This document shows positions 22,201 to 34,200 of a stretch of DNA of 64,000 bases, piece by piece; the stretch's first letter is position 1, and each line of letters starts with the position of its first letter. Under the pieces are notes generated by a model. The model was not told the DNA's origin. It ran no database searches and saw only the letters and a list, made by a program, of their open reading frames with translations. The DNA is from Cristatella mucedo (lineage: Eukaryota; Bryozoa; Phylactolaemata; Cristatellidae). The stretch is from positions 312,001 through 376,000 of the forward strand of contig WPIO01000139.1 of NCBI GenBank assembly GCA_009760855.2, written 5' to 3'. A program made the translations under genes and the position numbers.

Positions 22201-25200
22201 GTTCTGCTCGCCATGTACGAAGCCATCCACCTGAATAGAAACTTCATCACGACCTTGGCAACGGTAAGCGAAGTGGCGTGAGCCGTTTGGTGTTGGTTAC
22301 TCGTTTTCAGGCGTGCTACAAGCGCTGCTTTTTTTCGTATATGCATCAGGCAGAGTGTTGAACTGCCCTGCATGAGATTGCCATTGTCTTGGCGCCAGCG
22401 TTCAGCCTGCTGCATGACAAGCAGCGACACTCAGGCATAAACAAATCTGTGCAGTATGGGCCACCACTGCTGTGGGTGTAAATTCGTTCGTGATCTAGGA
22501 GGGTTAACAACTACAGTGCCAGACATCCTGAAATTATGAGCAGCATGTGAAAATATTTCTTGACAACTTAGAAACAAAAATATCGACCACAAAAAGTACT
22601 TTGGAAACAAAAAGCTTTATTGACAACTTAGAAACAAAAACATAGACCTCAAAAAGCACTTTAGAAACAAAAAGCACTTTACTCTAATTAGTGTTGGTCG
22701 AGCGGGTTGGATTCCAGAGCGGAAGCACTCTGCTTGAGATCCCCAGCTTGAGGATCGTTACATTTGGCTGCAAGATACCTACCCTGTACAAACTGATGGG
22801 CCATTGAAGTACTTTGTGACGAAATCATTGTTTAGTGCTGGTGCAGGGGCCCAGCCAGTTGCCTTATTTGAACCCCATAGAACGACTATAGAGTGATATC
22901 GACAGGCAGCTGAAGCAGGGTGTTCGGCCTACACTAGAATCCGACCTTTCCTGTGAAACTCATGCTCTGTGGAATGTGCTTCAGCAGAAGATACACCGAA
23001 GATACATGTGGCCTCTATGTCTGGCTAGTCAAGGAAAGCCGTAATGAATCATGGTCGGATGGTGTCACACTAACCACATGCATACGAGCAGCATGTACTT
23101 TTGTTTCTAAGTCTTCAATAAATGTGTTGACAAGTTTTGTAACTTTATTGTGCCTGGAATTTTAGCAAAATCCTCTCATTACCCTAACAAATGTATAGCC
23201 ACTTCAACGGCTGCCATAGTGAGAGGATTTTTGCGCCTGAGTATAGATCATCTGAAGTTTTCTTTCGGTCGGTGACCGTGAGCTACTTAGCCATTGGTTC
23301 TGCGCTTAAACTGGCTGCCATATTTTTCAGCCACTAACAAAGCAGCCAGGTTATGCCTGCAGAAGAGACTTGGCATTGCAGAGCTTTAAGATGCTTGCAT
23401 AACAAGGGCAGGCACAGTATAAGTGATCCGCTGCTCGCCCGTGGTATCGAACTCCAAAACGAGTATTGCCAAAGCCCACGGTTACCCGACTGGGAAAGCC
23501 TGTCTTGATGATGCCTTTGGCAAGCCTGTCCCCTCCAGTGTGTGTGTGTGTGTGTGTGTGTGCGTGTGTGTGTCTGTGTGTGTGTGGGGGGGGCGCGCGT
23601 GTGACCAACGAATGATCCTAGCCTGGGTCGTCCTCTGCGCTTGGAGCGGCAGTGCAGGCCCTGCTTGGCACGGCAGCTTTTGCCAGGAACAAAGCAGTCA
23701 CCATCGCCTGCCCCAGCTAGTCCAGACGAACTGCTTGCTGCCTGGTTGGATCCACGCAGGCAGCTAGCCTGCTAGCTAGCTCTGTGTCTTCAGGCTTCCA
23801 ATCGGGCAGCTGAGGCACAGACATGATCTTCGTACCACTGTTGTTCGATGGTCTGCTAGCGCCACAGCGGGTAGGTTCAAGAATTCTCTGCCCACCGTTG
23901 GCCAACTGGCACCTCACGATCTGTCGACGATCAATTACCTGAAAAACTGGCAGAGGAAAGCTCCCGCTCAGCACAATGACCCAAAAAATCACAAGTGATT
24001 TGCACAGACCAGTCGATAACTTTTGCTTCTGCCATAGCAGCCCACCCTTATGATGGTCCAGTAGAGCAGACCCTTAGCGAGAAGCAGGCTGAGAAAAGGA
24101 AAGTTATCACTCACAATCTAATTTTGTTATTTCGACAAGCAGCGACTGCTTTGTTCATGCAGTGGAGTTTGATCCGTTGACCTTTATCAACGCTGGCCGT
24201 TTCGATGATGTCGGTCTTTTAGGCTGTGGCAACGACTGCAAGCAGGGCATCTACAGCAGGGCTGCTACCCTCCGACGGGGCCGATGCTGGCACCAGTTCA
24301 GCAGCAGGTATTGCCAGCATGCGGCCATGCAGCAGCTGCTGCTGCTTAGCACCCATGGGGTCAATAAATGTACAGACTACCAACGACTGTATTACTGCCT
24401 GTTCACGATGGTCATGCTATCACCATGCAGCATTTTCTGAAAAATCAGCGCTAGAAGAAGTGCATTGTTAGAGGGGTGGCCTTCAAGCTTGTGTAGGCCG
24501 TGTTTGTGACTGCCAGTCTCTTTTGCATTGTCTTCATCTTCTAAGCTTGATAACCTGACTTTAGTGTGGTACCCTGCTGCACCAGTCGTGTGGTCAAGTG
24601 GCAGAGCACTGTTTTAAGCCGCATGAGTAGTTTACCGAAACGCAGCTCCCAAGTGTTGTGCCCGATGGGATGCTATACGATCGCAATTCTATAGGCAACC
24701 TTGCTATGGATTGTTCTGATAATGCTTATTTTGTACTTTGGCAACTGATGCTTATTTAACTAGGGCACGGAGACGGTTTGCCTCTACCATAGGTTGCATG
24801 CAGGTTGAAATTCTCGATCGTATAGAACCGTATATGCAAGGCACAGAAAGTTTAGTGCTAGTCAAATATGGGATACCGAGATTTGAAAAATGGAAAGATA
24901 TCTGGTTCAAGTGCTTAATTTTTACAGTGCCAGAAGAGCATTTATTCAGTCCACCCCCACCTATCCCAAGCTTGCCATTCAAGGTCAAGCTCTGCAAGCT
25001 CTGCTGCTTATTGTCAGCTTCTCCACTCGATCCACCATCTTATCGACCTTACGTGTGCAAACCTGACTTTCTGCGATCGGTTAGAGGCTGTTGGGTGGTT
25101 CCCTGTCATGCCGTTATATGATCGTGACTTGCTCACAGACACATTGTCTCATCTAAATATGCTACAGCTGCGATTTCCTGAGCATGCTGCTGCCTTGATC

Positions 25201-28200
25201 TCCTTGATCCCGTGATCTCCCAGGCAAGCTGCTGCCATGCATTGCTAGCCTCCAGCTAAGATGCTGTTGAACCGCAGGTGCCCCCGGTGCGGCAGCTACA
25301 GAGGCCGAGCTTCAGCTCTCGCTGCACGAACAGCCGTCGAATTTGCTGGTGACGTTCCTCGAATTTGCATCGATCATCATGCAGGATACTAAAGGTGAGT
25401 CTGGTTTAGGACTGCTGAGCATTGCTGAAAGCTGCTTACTAATCGTAGAATATCAGTCACCAACTGCATATACACATGCACATGCACTGCATCTTTCTTT
25501 CTGCAATGCACTGTCGGCTTATCTGAACTGACCGCTAATTCTTTCGTTACAGACAAGTCGGCCTCGAGCAGCGCCAGGCTTGCATTCATAATTCTCACGT
25601 GCATAGTTGAGGTGAGGTTTTTTGTTTTGCACTATTTAAGAGCACGGTGATTTCAAAATGCGATCTCAGTTCACGAACAGCATGCCGAGACATGGTCATG
25701 CCGGTTCATCTTGTGCTCTGCATTGAGGAAGCCGTGTCACTCCCTCATGACCTAGAACCATCAGCTGATCAGCGATAAGCTGCACAATGGTAGAATGCAA
25801 AAGCCGATATAGGACAATTCATAATCGTATGCTATTTCGAGGACAGTCAGGCTTTTAGCATTTTTTTAGGTTTTTCCAGTCAGGAAAGTCAACGTCGTGA
25901 TTTCAATCGGTGATCGGGTTTGTGGCTTTAGCTACATAGGAATGCAATGCATGGTCTCCATACGATTTTGGCTTGGTTAGAGGTATTGCTAAACGACTTG
26001 AGGTAAATCAGCAAACTGTATAGTGAAAGGTCATGAGAATGGAAATATCATTTAGGTATGGTGATGCAGCAGAATGAAAGCTCGCACAGATGCTAGTGCC
26101 ACTGCTTGGCAGTCTGTGTGCTGGTTGATGCATGCTTCATTCAGAAGACTGCATCTACAGCTAGCCATCACGTCCGATCCCTATCTAAGATCAGGAGCTG
26201 TCTTCCACAGAGGCTGGCAAATATTTCACTAACTCCTTAATTCTGTCTGGGCTTAATTATTGTGATTCCCTTTTGGCTGGGTTACCAAAAAAAGCAACCG
26301 GGCCACTGCAGCTGTCTATGAATGTGGCTGCAAGGCTAGTTTTCAAGTCTGAGAGGTTTGACCACATGTCTCTTGTGCTAAAAGAGCTAGAAGGGATGTC
26401 GGTTAATCAACAGATACAGGGTAAAGTTCTTATGCTGACCCACACGGCCCGCCACGGCTTGGCTCCTTCGTCCCTAGCTGAACTGCTGCGCCAGTTTCAG
26501 CCTCTTCGCACCCTCAGGTCCTGTATGGACGATAAATTAGCTGTTCTATTCTCCCCCCCCCCCCACTTAAAGACCGTTGGCGATAGAAGCTTTAGCTCTG
26601 CAGGTCCTAGACTGTGGAACTTGCTTCCACAATTCTTATGCAACAACTGCTCTTCTTCTGCCGACTATGGCTCATCTTTTTCAGCGGTCCTGAGCTGCTA
26701 CTTCCAAGCTACTATGCTACCACAACTGTTCTCCTGACTCTGCTATGCTTCCTACTTTCTCTTTGTTGCATGAGATGAAATTTGTTGGCTACCGAATTCG
26801 TAGCGTACTGTAAGTCTCTTACGCTGTGAGTTCGCTATACAAAACTCTCCTGTGTAACACCCACATAGTCTTTATGGCTTTGCAGAGTTACAGATGGAGA
26901 TAAATTACATTACTTGATGGGGAGCTCGTTTAAGTCAGCAAATGGTGTGTCAAGATAGTTGTGAATTTCACAGCAGACAAGCCTGCTGCCGATATATATT
27001 TGAGAAACTGTTTATTTTCTTATGGCCTTTTAAGATGAAATCATGAGCATTGTAACTGAGTCAAATTAGTGCCAAGAGCTGTTTTAAGAGTCCTAGCTAT
27101 TTAGCTATTTAAGACGTAAGAAGAAGAAGACTGTGAAGTCCAGCTGGAGGGTCGGCCGTCGATCGATCAGAGAGCGACCACGTTTCAGCATCATATGGTG
27201 GCCTGGTCACGGCACATTCGGGGCACCATCTCTAGCTCACCATCTCACGGATGTCATTGGGGCACCACTTGCACGTATGCAGCAATGCCACTTCTCTGAT
27301 AGTGCTTTTTGCCGTATTAAGGTGCAGGATTTCTGTGTGCTGAACCCATAGCCGCTAGACAGTTTATGTTGGGTTGAAGTAAGCCGTTCTGAAAAGTGAT
27401 GAACTTCTATCTGATTGTGCGAAGAGTCTGGCCTGTGAGCTTCTACTTCCACGCTACTGACTACCTCAACTGTCCTCCTGACTCGGCTGTGCTTCTTACT
27501 TTCTCTTGGTTGCATGAGATGAAATCTGTTGGCAACCGAATGTAACGTAATTTATCTCCGTCTGCAATGCCACAAAGACTATGTGGGTGTTACATAGGAG
27601 AGTTGTGTATCGCACTCGAAGCCTATGAGGCTTCCGATACGCATTAGGTAGCCAACAGGGTGTATCTAACGCAACAAAGAGAAAGTGGGAAGCATAGCAG
27701 ACTCAGGTGACCAGTTGAGCTTGTATCTCCGTCAGTAACTCCACAAAGTCATAAAGACCATGTGGGTGTTACACTGGAGAGTTTTGTATAGCGCACTCAG
27801 CCTAAGCGGCTTTCGGTACGCATTCGGTAGCCAACAGACTTCGTCTCACGCAACAAAGAGAAAGTGGGAAGCATAGCAGAGTCAGGAGAGCAGTTGAGGT
27901 AGTGAGTAGCATAGAAGTAGTAGCTCAGGACCGCTGAGAAGGATGAGCCACAGTCGGCAGTTGGAGAGTAGTTGTCGTTGCGTAAGAATTGTGGAAGCGA
28001 GTTCCACAGTCTAGGACCTGCAGAGCTAAAGCTTCTGTCGCCAACTGTCTTAAAGCGGAGGAATGGGACAGCTAGTTTATTGTCCACACAGGAACTCAGG
28101 GCACGAACAGGCTGAAACTGATTCAGCAGTTCAGCTAGGTATGAAGGAGCCAAGCCGTGGCGGGCCTTGTGGGTCAGCGTAAGAACTTTGCTCTGTATCC

Positions 28201-31200
28201 TTTGCGCAACCAGCAACCATCCTAGCTCTTTCAGCAGAGGTGACACGTGCTCAAACCGCTGGGACTTGAAGACCAGCCTTGCAGCCATATTCATAGTCCG
28301 CTGTAGTGGCATAATAGCTTTCTTTGGCAGCCCAGCCAAAAGGGAATTACAATAATCAAGCCGAGACAGAACTAAAGAGCTAGTTAAATTTTTTACAAGC
28401 CACTGTGGGTGACAGCTCCTAATCTTGGATAGGGATCGGATGTGATGGCTAGCTGTAGAGGCAGTCTTCTGAATGAAGCTTTTGAAATTAAGGCAGCTGT
28501 TGAACACGACACCTAGATTACGAGCACGTGGTGAAGGTCGCACAATAGCATCACCTATTAGAACAGCAAAGCCTTTTAATCCAGCTACATGCTTAGGGTG
28601 TCGTATGAGCAGCAGTTTGGTTTTATCGTCATTTAATTTCAGGAAGTTTTCCGACATCTAGGATCGAATATCGGCAAGGCAAGCATTCAGTTTCTCAGTT
28701 GCTGCAGCAGATTCCGACGGTTTAAATGACAAATACAACTGAGTATCGTCAGCATAGAAGTGATATCCTATTCCATGGGCCTTAATCACTTTTCCCAGAG
28801 GTTGTGTATAAATGGAGAACAGCAAGGGACCGAGTACTGACCCTTGAGGGACTCCACAGGTGACCCTTCTCATGTCTGAGACCTGACCCCCACACGACAT
28901 GGATTGAACACGATCAGACAAGTATGATTTAAACTAAGCCAGTGCTTCGTCTGCTAGACCGATCGTTGTTCTCAATCGTTCAAGCAGAACTTCGTGACAA
29001 ATGGTGTCGAAGGCAGCAGACAGAGCAGAGCTAAGGCAGTGACATTCCTGTCGTCGTTGCCACGTAGAATGTCATTGTTAACACGGAGGAGAGCAGTTTC
29101 AGTAGAGTGCTGCCTCTTGAACCTTGATTGAAATGTTTCTGACATTTCATTATTTTCAATATGTTCAACTAGCTGCTTAGCAACAATTTTTTTAAGAATC
29201 TTTGATAAGAAAGGAAGAAGGGAAATTGGACGATAGTTTGCTATGACCTCTGTGTCTAATCCAGGCTTTTTAAGAATAGGTCTAACGATTGCCGATTTAA
29301 AGGACTTGGGGACGACCCCTTTTCCCAAAGAAGCATTAAAAATCTTGGTTAAGGCAGGGCTAAGTTGGTCTGCAAGTGAAGACCACAGAGATGAAGGTAT
29401 AGGGTCTTCAGGAGACGAGCTTTTTTTGCTAGACCTTATTAAGGCAGCCACATCACAGGCAGAAACATCGGAGAACCTCTTAAGAAAGGTCACAGGTTGA
29501 GGAACGGCGATTGCTTTGGTCGGAGGGGGCTTAATGGAGGCACGAATGTGCACAATTTTTTCAGTAAAGAAGGCTGAAAACTTTTCGGCTGAGCCCTTAA
29601 TATCTGGGGCGTCAGACCTCACAGCATTGGCCAGTAAATGGTTTACTGTCTTATAAATCTGTTTATTGTCCGACTGGCAGGAATTCAGCTTTCTAATCTT
29701 TAGTTTTTTCTAATTCTTCTAGTCTTTAAAATTGACTAGGTCTGCCTCAGGCCCCGATCTCTTGAAACTACGTTCCAGCCTGTGTTTAACATGGCGCATA
29801 TTAAGGAGTTTTTTGTAAATTGAAAGGAATCTCGACGACTTTGAACACGAATAGAGCGAACGGGAGCATGCTTGCCAAGAGCACTCCTGAGTGTCATGTT
29901 CATCGCATCAGTGAGGGTATCGAGGCTGCCGGTCGAGTCTGAATGCAGATCAAGAAGGCCTGCATCACAAAACAGATTTCAAAACATGTCCATGTCAATG
30001 CTTTGTAAGTTACGTCGTTTGGCAAATTCGACATTGCCCTGTACGTACGAGGGAGCAGGAACAGTAAACGAGACCGAACAATGATCTGAGAGGGTCAGTG
30101 GGCACACCACAGAGTCAGTGGGCAGGACATCCTTAGTGATCACGAGATCTAGACTGTGGCCACCGACGTGGGTGCTATTATTAACGTGTTGGGCCAAACC
30201 AAAATTCTCCAGACAGTCAAGAAATGAGCAGACCTGGCTGTTGCTAGGGTTGTAAAGGTGAATATTGAAGTCTCCTACAATCAGTAACGGCCTGTCACAC
30301 ACAAATATTTTAGCGAGGAACTCTGAAAACTTCTCTATAAACAAGTTTAGACAGCCAGAAGGAGGCCGGTATATCGCAACGGTGAGAGGCATTGTCTTTG
30401 ATGAAGACCTGATAGCAACCGATTCAAACGATGACCCATGCGAGAAACTGCACATTCTATAGCCAAACGATTTGCAAACAACAATTGCAACCCAGCCACC
30501 AACCTTGTCAGAACGCATGGACTGATAGAATGGGAACCCGGGTGGTGTGATCTCGGAAATACAGCTACTGGTACAAGGCGCCATCCAGGTTTCGGTAAGC
30601 AGAAATGCATTTAGCCTCTCCTGGACCACCTGATCGCGGATAAGTAACCCCTTGGTTTTTAGCGAGCGGACATTTAGTAGGCGGAATTTAAGAGGCTTTC
30701 CAACAACTGGGCGACGGCGATGAAGTGGCTCGTATTCTCTACCGTTTGCGTCCGGCCCGGCGGGCGCTGGCTCTTCGAATTTGAATTGGACCTTGGTAAC
30801 GGCCGTCGGACGACGTTTCACAACGTGCTGGCTACGGCGGGTGGGCTACTACCGCAACAAGTACTATTCAGCGCTTTAAACTTACGAGTCGTAGGTTTGA
30901 TAGCCGAGCTGTTGATAGGGCGAACGCTGGATGCAGGAAGGTTCTCACTGACCCGCCGGAGAAGGCCGCCGGTAGGTATCGACTAATGGCGACATCGCAT
31001 CTTATGCTAAGCAGGTCCTGTTTTGTGTAGCATATCCGAGGACAGCTCATAAATAGTCACAGCGAAGATAGCAGCGGAATACCCGAAGGTATTACGGAGA
31101 AATCAAGTAAAGGTCCACACCACGCTAGGAGTCGCCCGAGGCCGCTATTTAGAGAGAGAGCTTGTTAGTAGCATGGAAGTAGCAGCTCAGGACCGCTGGA

Positions 31201-34200
31201 AAGGATAAGCCATAGTCGGCAGCGGGAGAGTAGTTGTCGTTGCGTAAGCATTGTGGAAGCGATTTCTGCAGTCTGGGACCTGCAGAGCTAAAGCTTCTGT
31301 TGCCAACGGTCTTTAAGAGGAGGAATCGAACAGCTAATGTATTGTCCCTATGGGTATCAAAAACCGCTCAGTTTTGAGTGCTTTTTACAAAACTCTCCTT
31401 CGTTAACTCACATAGTCTTTGTGGCTTTGTAGAGTTACAGACAGAGATAATGTATGTATCTCTGTATGTAACTCCACAAAGGCTATGTAGTGCTATGGAG
31501 GCAAGTTTTGCATAGTGCACTCAAAGCCTAAGTGGTTTTCGGTATGCATTCGGTAGCCAACAGACTTCATCTCACTCTACAAAGAGAAAGTGAAATATCC
31601 GTCTTGCTGACAGCTTTGCAGCAATTTACTGCTAAAAGATTTGTTTGACTTTGCTAGTGTGCTCAGTCTTGTAAAATGCATTACCTGTGCAGGCTGATGC
31701 TAAAGAGATTTTTTTGCAGGACCAGTATGCCAACTCTCTTATGCATGACGTTAATATGAATTACCGAGTTCCTCTTCATAAGAAGGTAGGTCTTGAATAC
31801 TATTACGACCTACCAATTGTACATCATCTCTCTTTTATCCTCCCTTGTCGAAATATGGCATTCCTTAGCTGGATTGTCCTTCATAGCACCAACATTGTCT
31901 ACGGCGGCACATCACATTTGCTGCCTCTCAGCTTCATTTGTTTTAAAGGTGCTTTGCAATTAGCTTCGAAGAACTCTATGCTTTTAGCCAATGCGTCATC
32001 GGAAGGCAACGTCAGATCCTCAGCCACAGTCCAGACCGCTAGCCTGCGGTGTAATTGGTATGTCACTAGATGAGTCTTCTTGGACCAGTGATATATTGTA
32101 CCCTGCTGTTTTGCTCGAATTGCAGGTATTTGCTGTTCTGCTCGAAGCTCGTCTGACTTCTCTTTAGGAGGGCTTGAAATTGAAGTAAACCATTGCTAAT
32201 TGCTCAATTTTTCTAAACTAGACAAAATTAAGAAGTCAACTTAGTGCTTGTAACTTAGTGCGTTGATGTGTGTGTAACGTTTATATCATGAGTCTTGCTG
32301 CTGCTAAGCTGATCGGAGTTTATGCTCAACAGGTTTGGGTTTTTGGCAGCATTGTTTGCTCTAGTCCAATAATTCTGGTGTGGGGGAGTAGGCATGGATA
32401 GTAAACTCCGGTGACCTGCTGAGAAGGCATCGTATGTCATGAACATTATCGACATTAGGATGGATTCTCTATCTCGTTTGGAGCGGATAGGAATGCTTTG
32501 GCGCAAGTTTCGTGGTTCGTGGCATCTCTTGCTGCCAAGCATATTTCTTCTTGCTGAGCCATCATTTATTGTGATTAGGGATGATGCCTCGTTTGCTACC
32601 TGTCCATGGTTGTTAATGTGGGTCCAACCTGGAATCACTGCTTCTTCTGTGATGAGTAGGTTGAGCTCAGGGGTTATGTGATATCCTCTGGGCTGCCGAT
32701 GTTGACAAGTTGTATATCTATTACTTGCAGGCACTAACTTGTCCTGCAGCATGCAGAATGGTGAATGGGTATGAAGTATAGGTTGTCAATCGTGTCTTGC
32801 CTTCACTGTGCCACACTCAGTTTCATCAAGTATTCACGATCATCTGATGTATGCTAATGTAGCTGGCTTCACTGTTTAATAGTATGCTGTTAGTTTGCAC
32901 AGTTCTCTCAGTCTTAAAATTGCTATGTTGAGCAAGCGAGAAAGTGCTTGTGACCTCAAGAGCAAGAATGATTGGCCATGAGTTGACAATGCTTACGTCG
33001 GGATATGCCTAAGCTTGCTTATATATCATGCTTAAGCTCACAAATGTCGGTTTTTTCAGACTTAATGAACGAATTTCTGGTAAGTCACCTCATGAAAAAC
33101 ATGCCCGACGAGCTTTATATGTTCAGCTTGGGCATTATTCACCGGCTGCTGTGTTACCAGAAGAAGTGCAGGATTCGCCTTCAGTATCCCTGGAAAGTAG
33201 TATGGTCTGGTAGGTCTGAGCTATGCTATTCTGCCATGATTGCAGGGGGCGCTGGTTCGGATGTCGTGGTGATGTTCGAAGTTGCTGTAGTGCCCTCACA
33301 CACACTTAGCTTCAATAATCACGTCGATTTCAGTATTGATCCAAATTGGAATAATTTTGTTGATCTCTTCATTAAGTTCTTAAAGCTGTCAAAGTTAATC
33401 AGCTGTATTTTGGTCGTCAAACATATTCTGTATAAAAGTGACATCGACTTTGATCTCTGGGGATATGTTTTGGTCATTAATAGCCTGCCATCTGCTGTGA
33501 TCTATAATTGATTATTTCTCAGCGCTTAGTCCCCGTGCAGGGGCTCTATATCAAAATCTGGTATCTTTGCAACTTAAGCTTAGCTAATGGCCCGTGTTGA
33601 ACTTTGCATGTGCTTTGAGGCTTGAGTAAAAATTAGCTGAACATACAAAGTTCTAAGATGTGTCGCCCAAACCTTACCAGCTACCACCGAGGGGTGTATT
33701 TTTGGAAATGTGCCTACCTCGCTATTGTTTTCACATTACAGTTGCCTGGTTGGCTAAGTGTGAACGCGTTCGTTGCTGCAACTAGTAAAACATACGTATC
33801 TTTCTTTTTGAGTCACTCATTCATTTACAATACCAGTCTGGACAGAAAGAATTTCTGAGTATTTGAGAAGGTATTCCACTGACTAGATATCATTAATAAT
33901 TAATACAAGGCTGCATTTAAGGTTCACTGATTTCTCACGTATGACTAGCTGACGGAATGTTATCTTGAATGTGTACTATGTAACGACCATGTTGTGAGAG
34001 AGCTGTAATTATTTTGGTTAGTTTTTGCTAAATTGCTTTTTGTTATCAGTTTTTGTAAATTTTGTGCCAATGCTGCTCATTCTCGAATAAGGTCCGGTGA
34101 GTAAAATGGGTGTGAATGCTCCCCCTTTGTCTGTTTCTGTCTCTTTTTGTCTCTTTGTCTCTCTCTCACTCTATCTCTCCTCCCTCACACTACGTCTCTG

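Larger units (their letters stand above)
22264..24222 (+). other. ARMH3 intron, 2.0 kb
   Basis: Contains a Tc1-type relic (22515-23170) and a GT microsatellite (23539-23588). 23600-24222 shows nothing recognisable apart from the acceptor. Confidence 0.8.
27721..31140 (-). mobile_element. Nearly full-length CR1/L2-type LINE (family B), inactivated
   Basis: Antisense to ARMH3. From its 5' side (right): an apurinic-type endonuclease region, a reverse transcriptase, a C-terminal region and a 3' UTR. At least three breaks in the RT part (a small deletion near 29.02 kb, TAG codons near 28.94 and 28.66 kb), plus frame loss between the two domains, show it is dead. The order, the [17 protein letters not shown] and YADD motifs, and the C-terminal LWNSLP block place it in the CR1/L2 group of non-LTR retrotransposons; the exact clade is not settled. 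No target duplication was identified. Confidence 0.9.
25612..31719 (+). other. ARMH3 intron, 6.1 kb, with LINE family B cluster
   Basis: Contains LINE family B copies on both strands (26125-26913, 27380-27552, 27553-27720, 27721-31140, 31160-31600). 25612-26124 and 26914-27379 show nothing else. Confidence 0.85.

Noticed and set aside
24590-24680. TGGTCAAGTGGCAGAGC, like a tRNA D-arm/A box
   Set aside because: No B box at the right distance and no cloverleaf; perhaps a very old SINE head.
24738-25121. 127-codon open frame just before ARMH3 exon 12
   Set aside because: No recognisable domain, intronic position, and no splice-consistent link to ARMH3.
32050-32051. Alternative donor of ARMH3 exon 15 (CTGCG|GTGTAA)
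   Set aside because: It keeps the frame type but loses residues that match the family's conserved CAVLDLM stretch; the donor at 32058 (GTATGT) keeps them.
32255-32752. 165-codon antisense open frame in an ARMH3 intron
   Set aside because: No repeat or protein family recognised; could be a fragment of an unknown element, but composition alone can explain it. A protein search against transposon libraries would decide.
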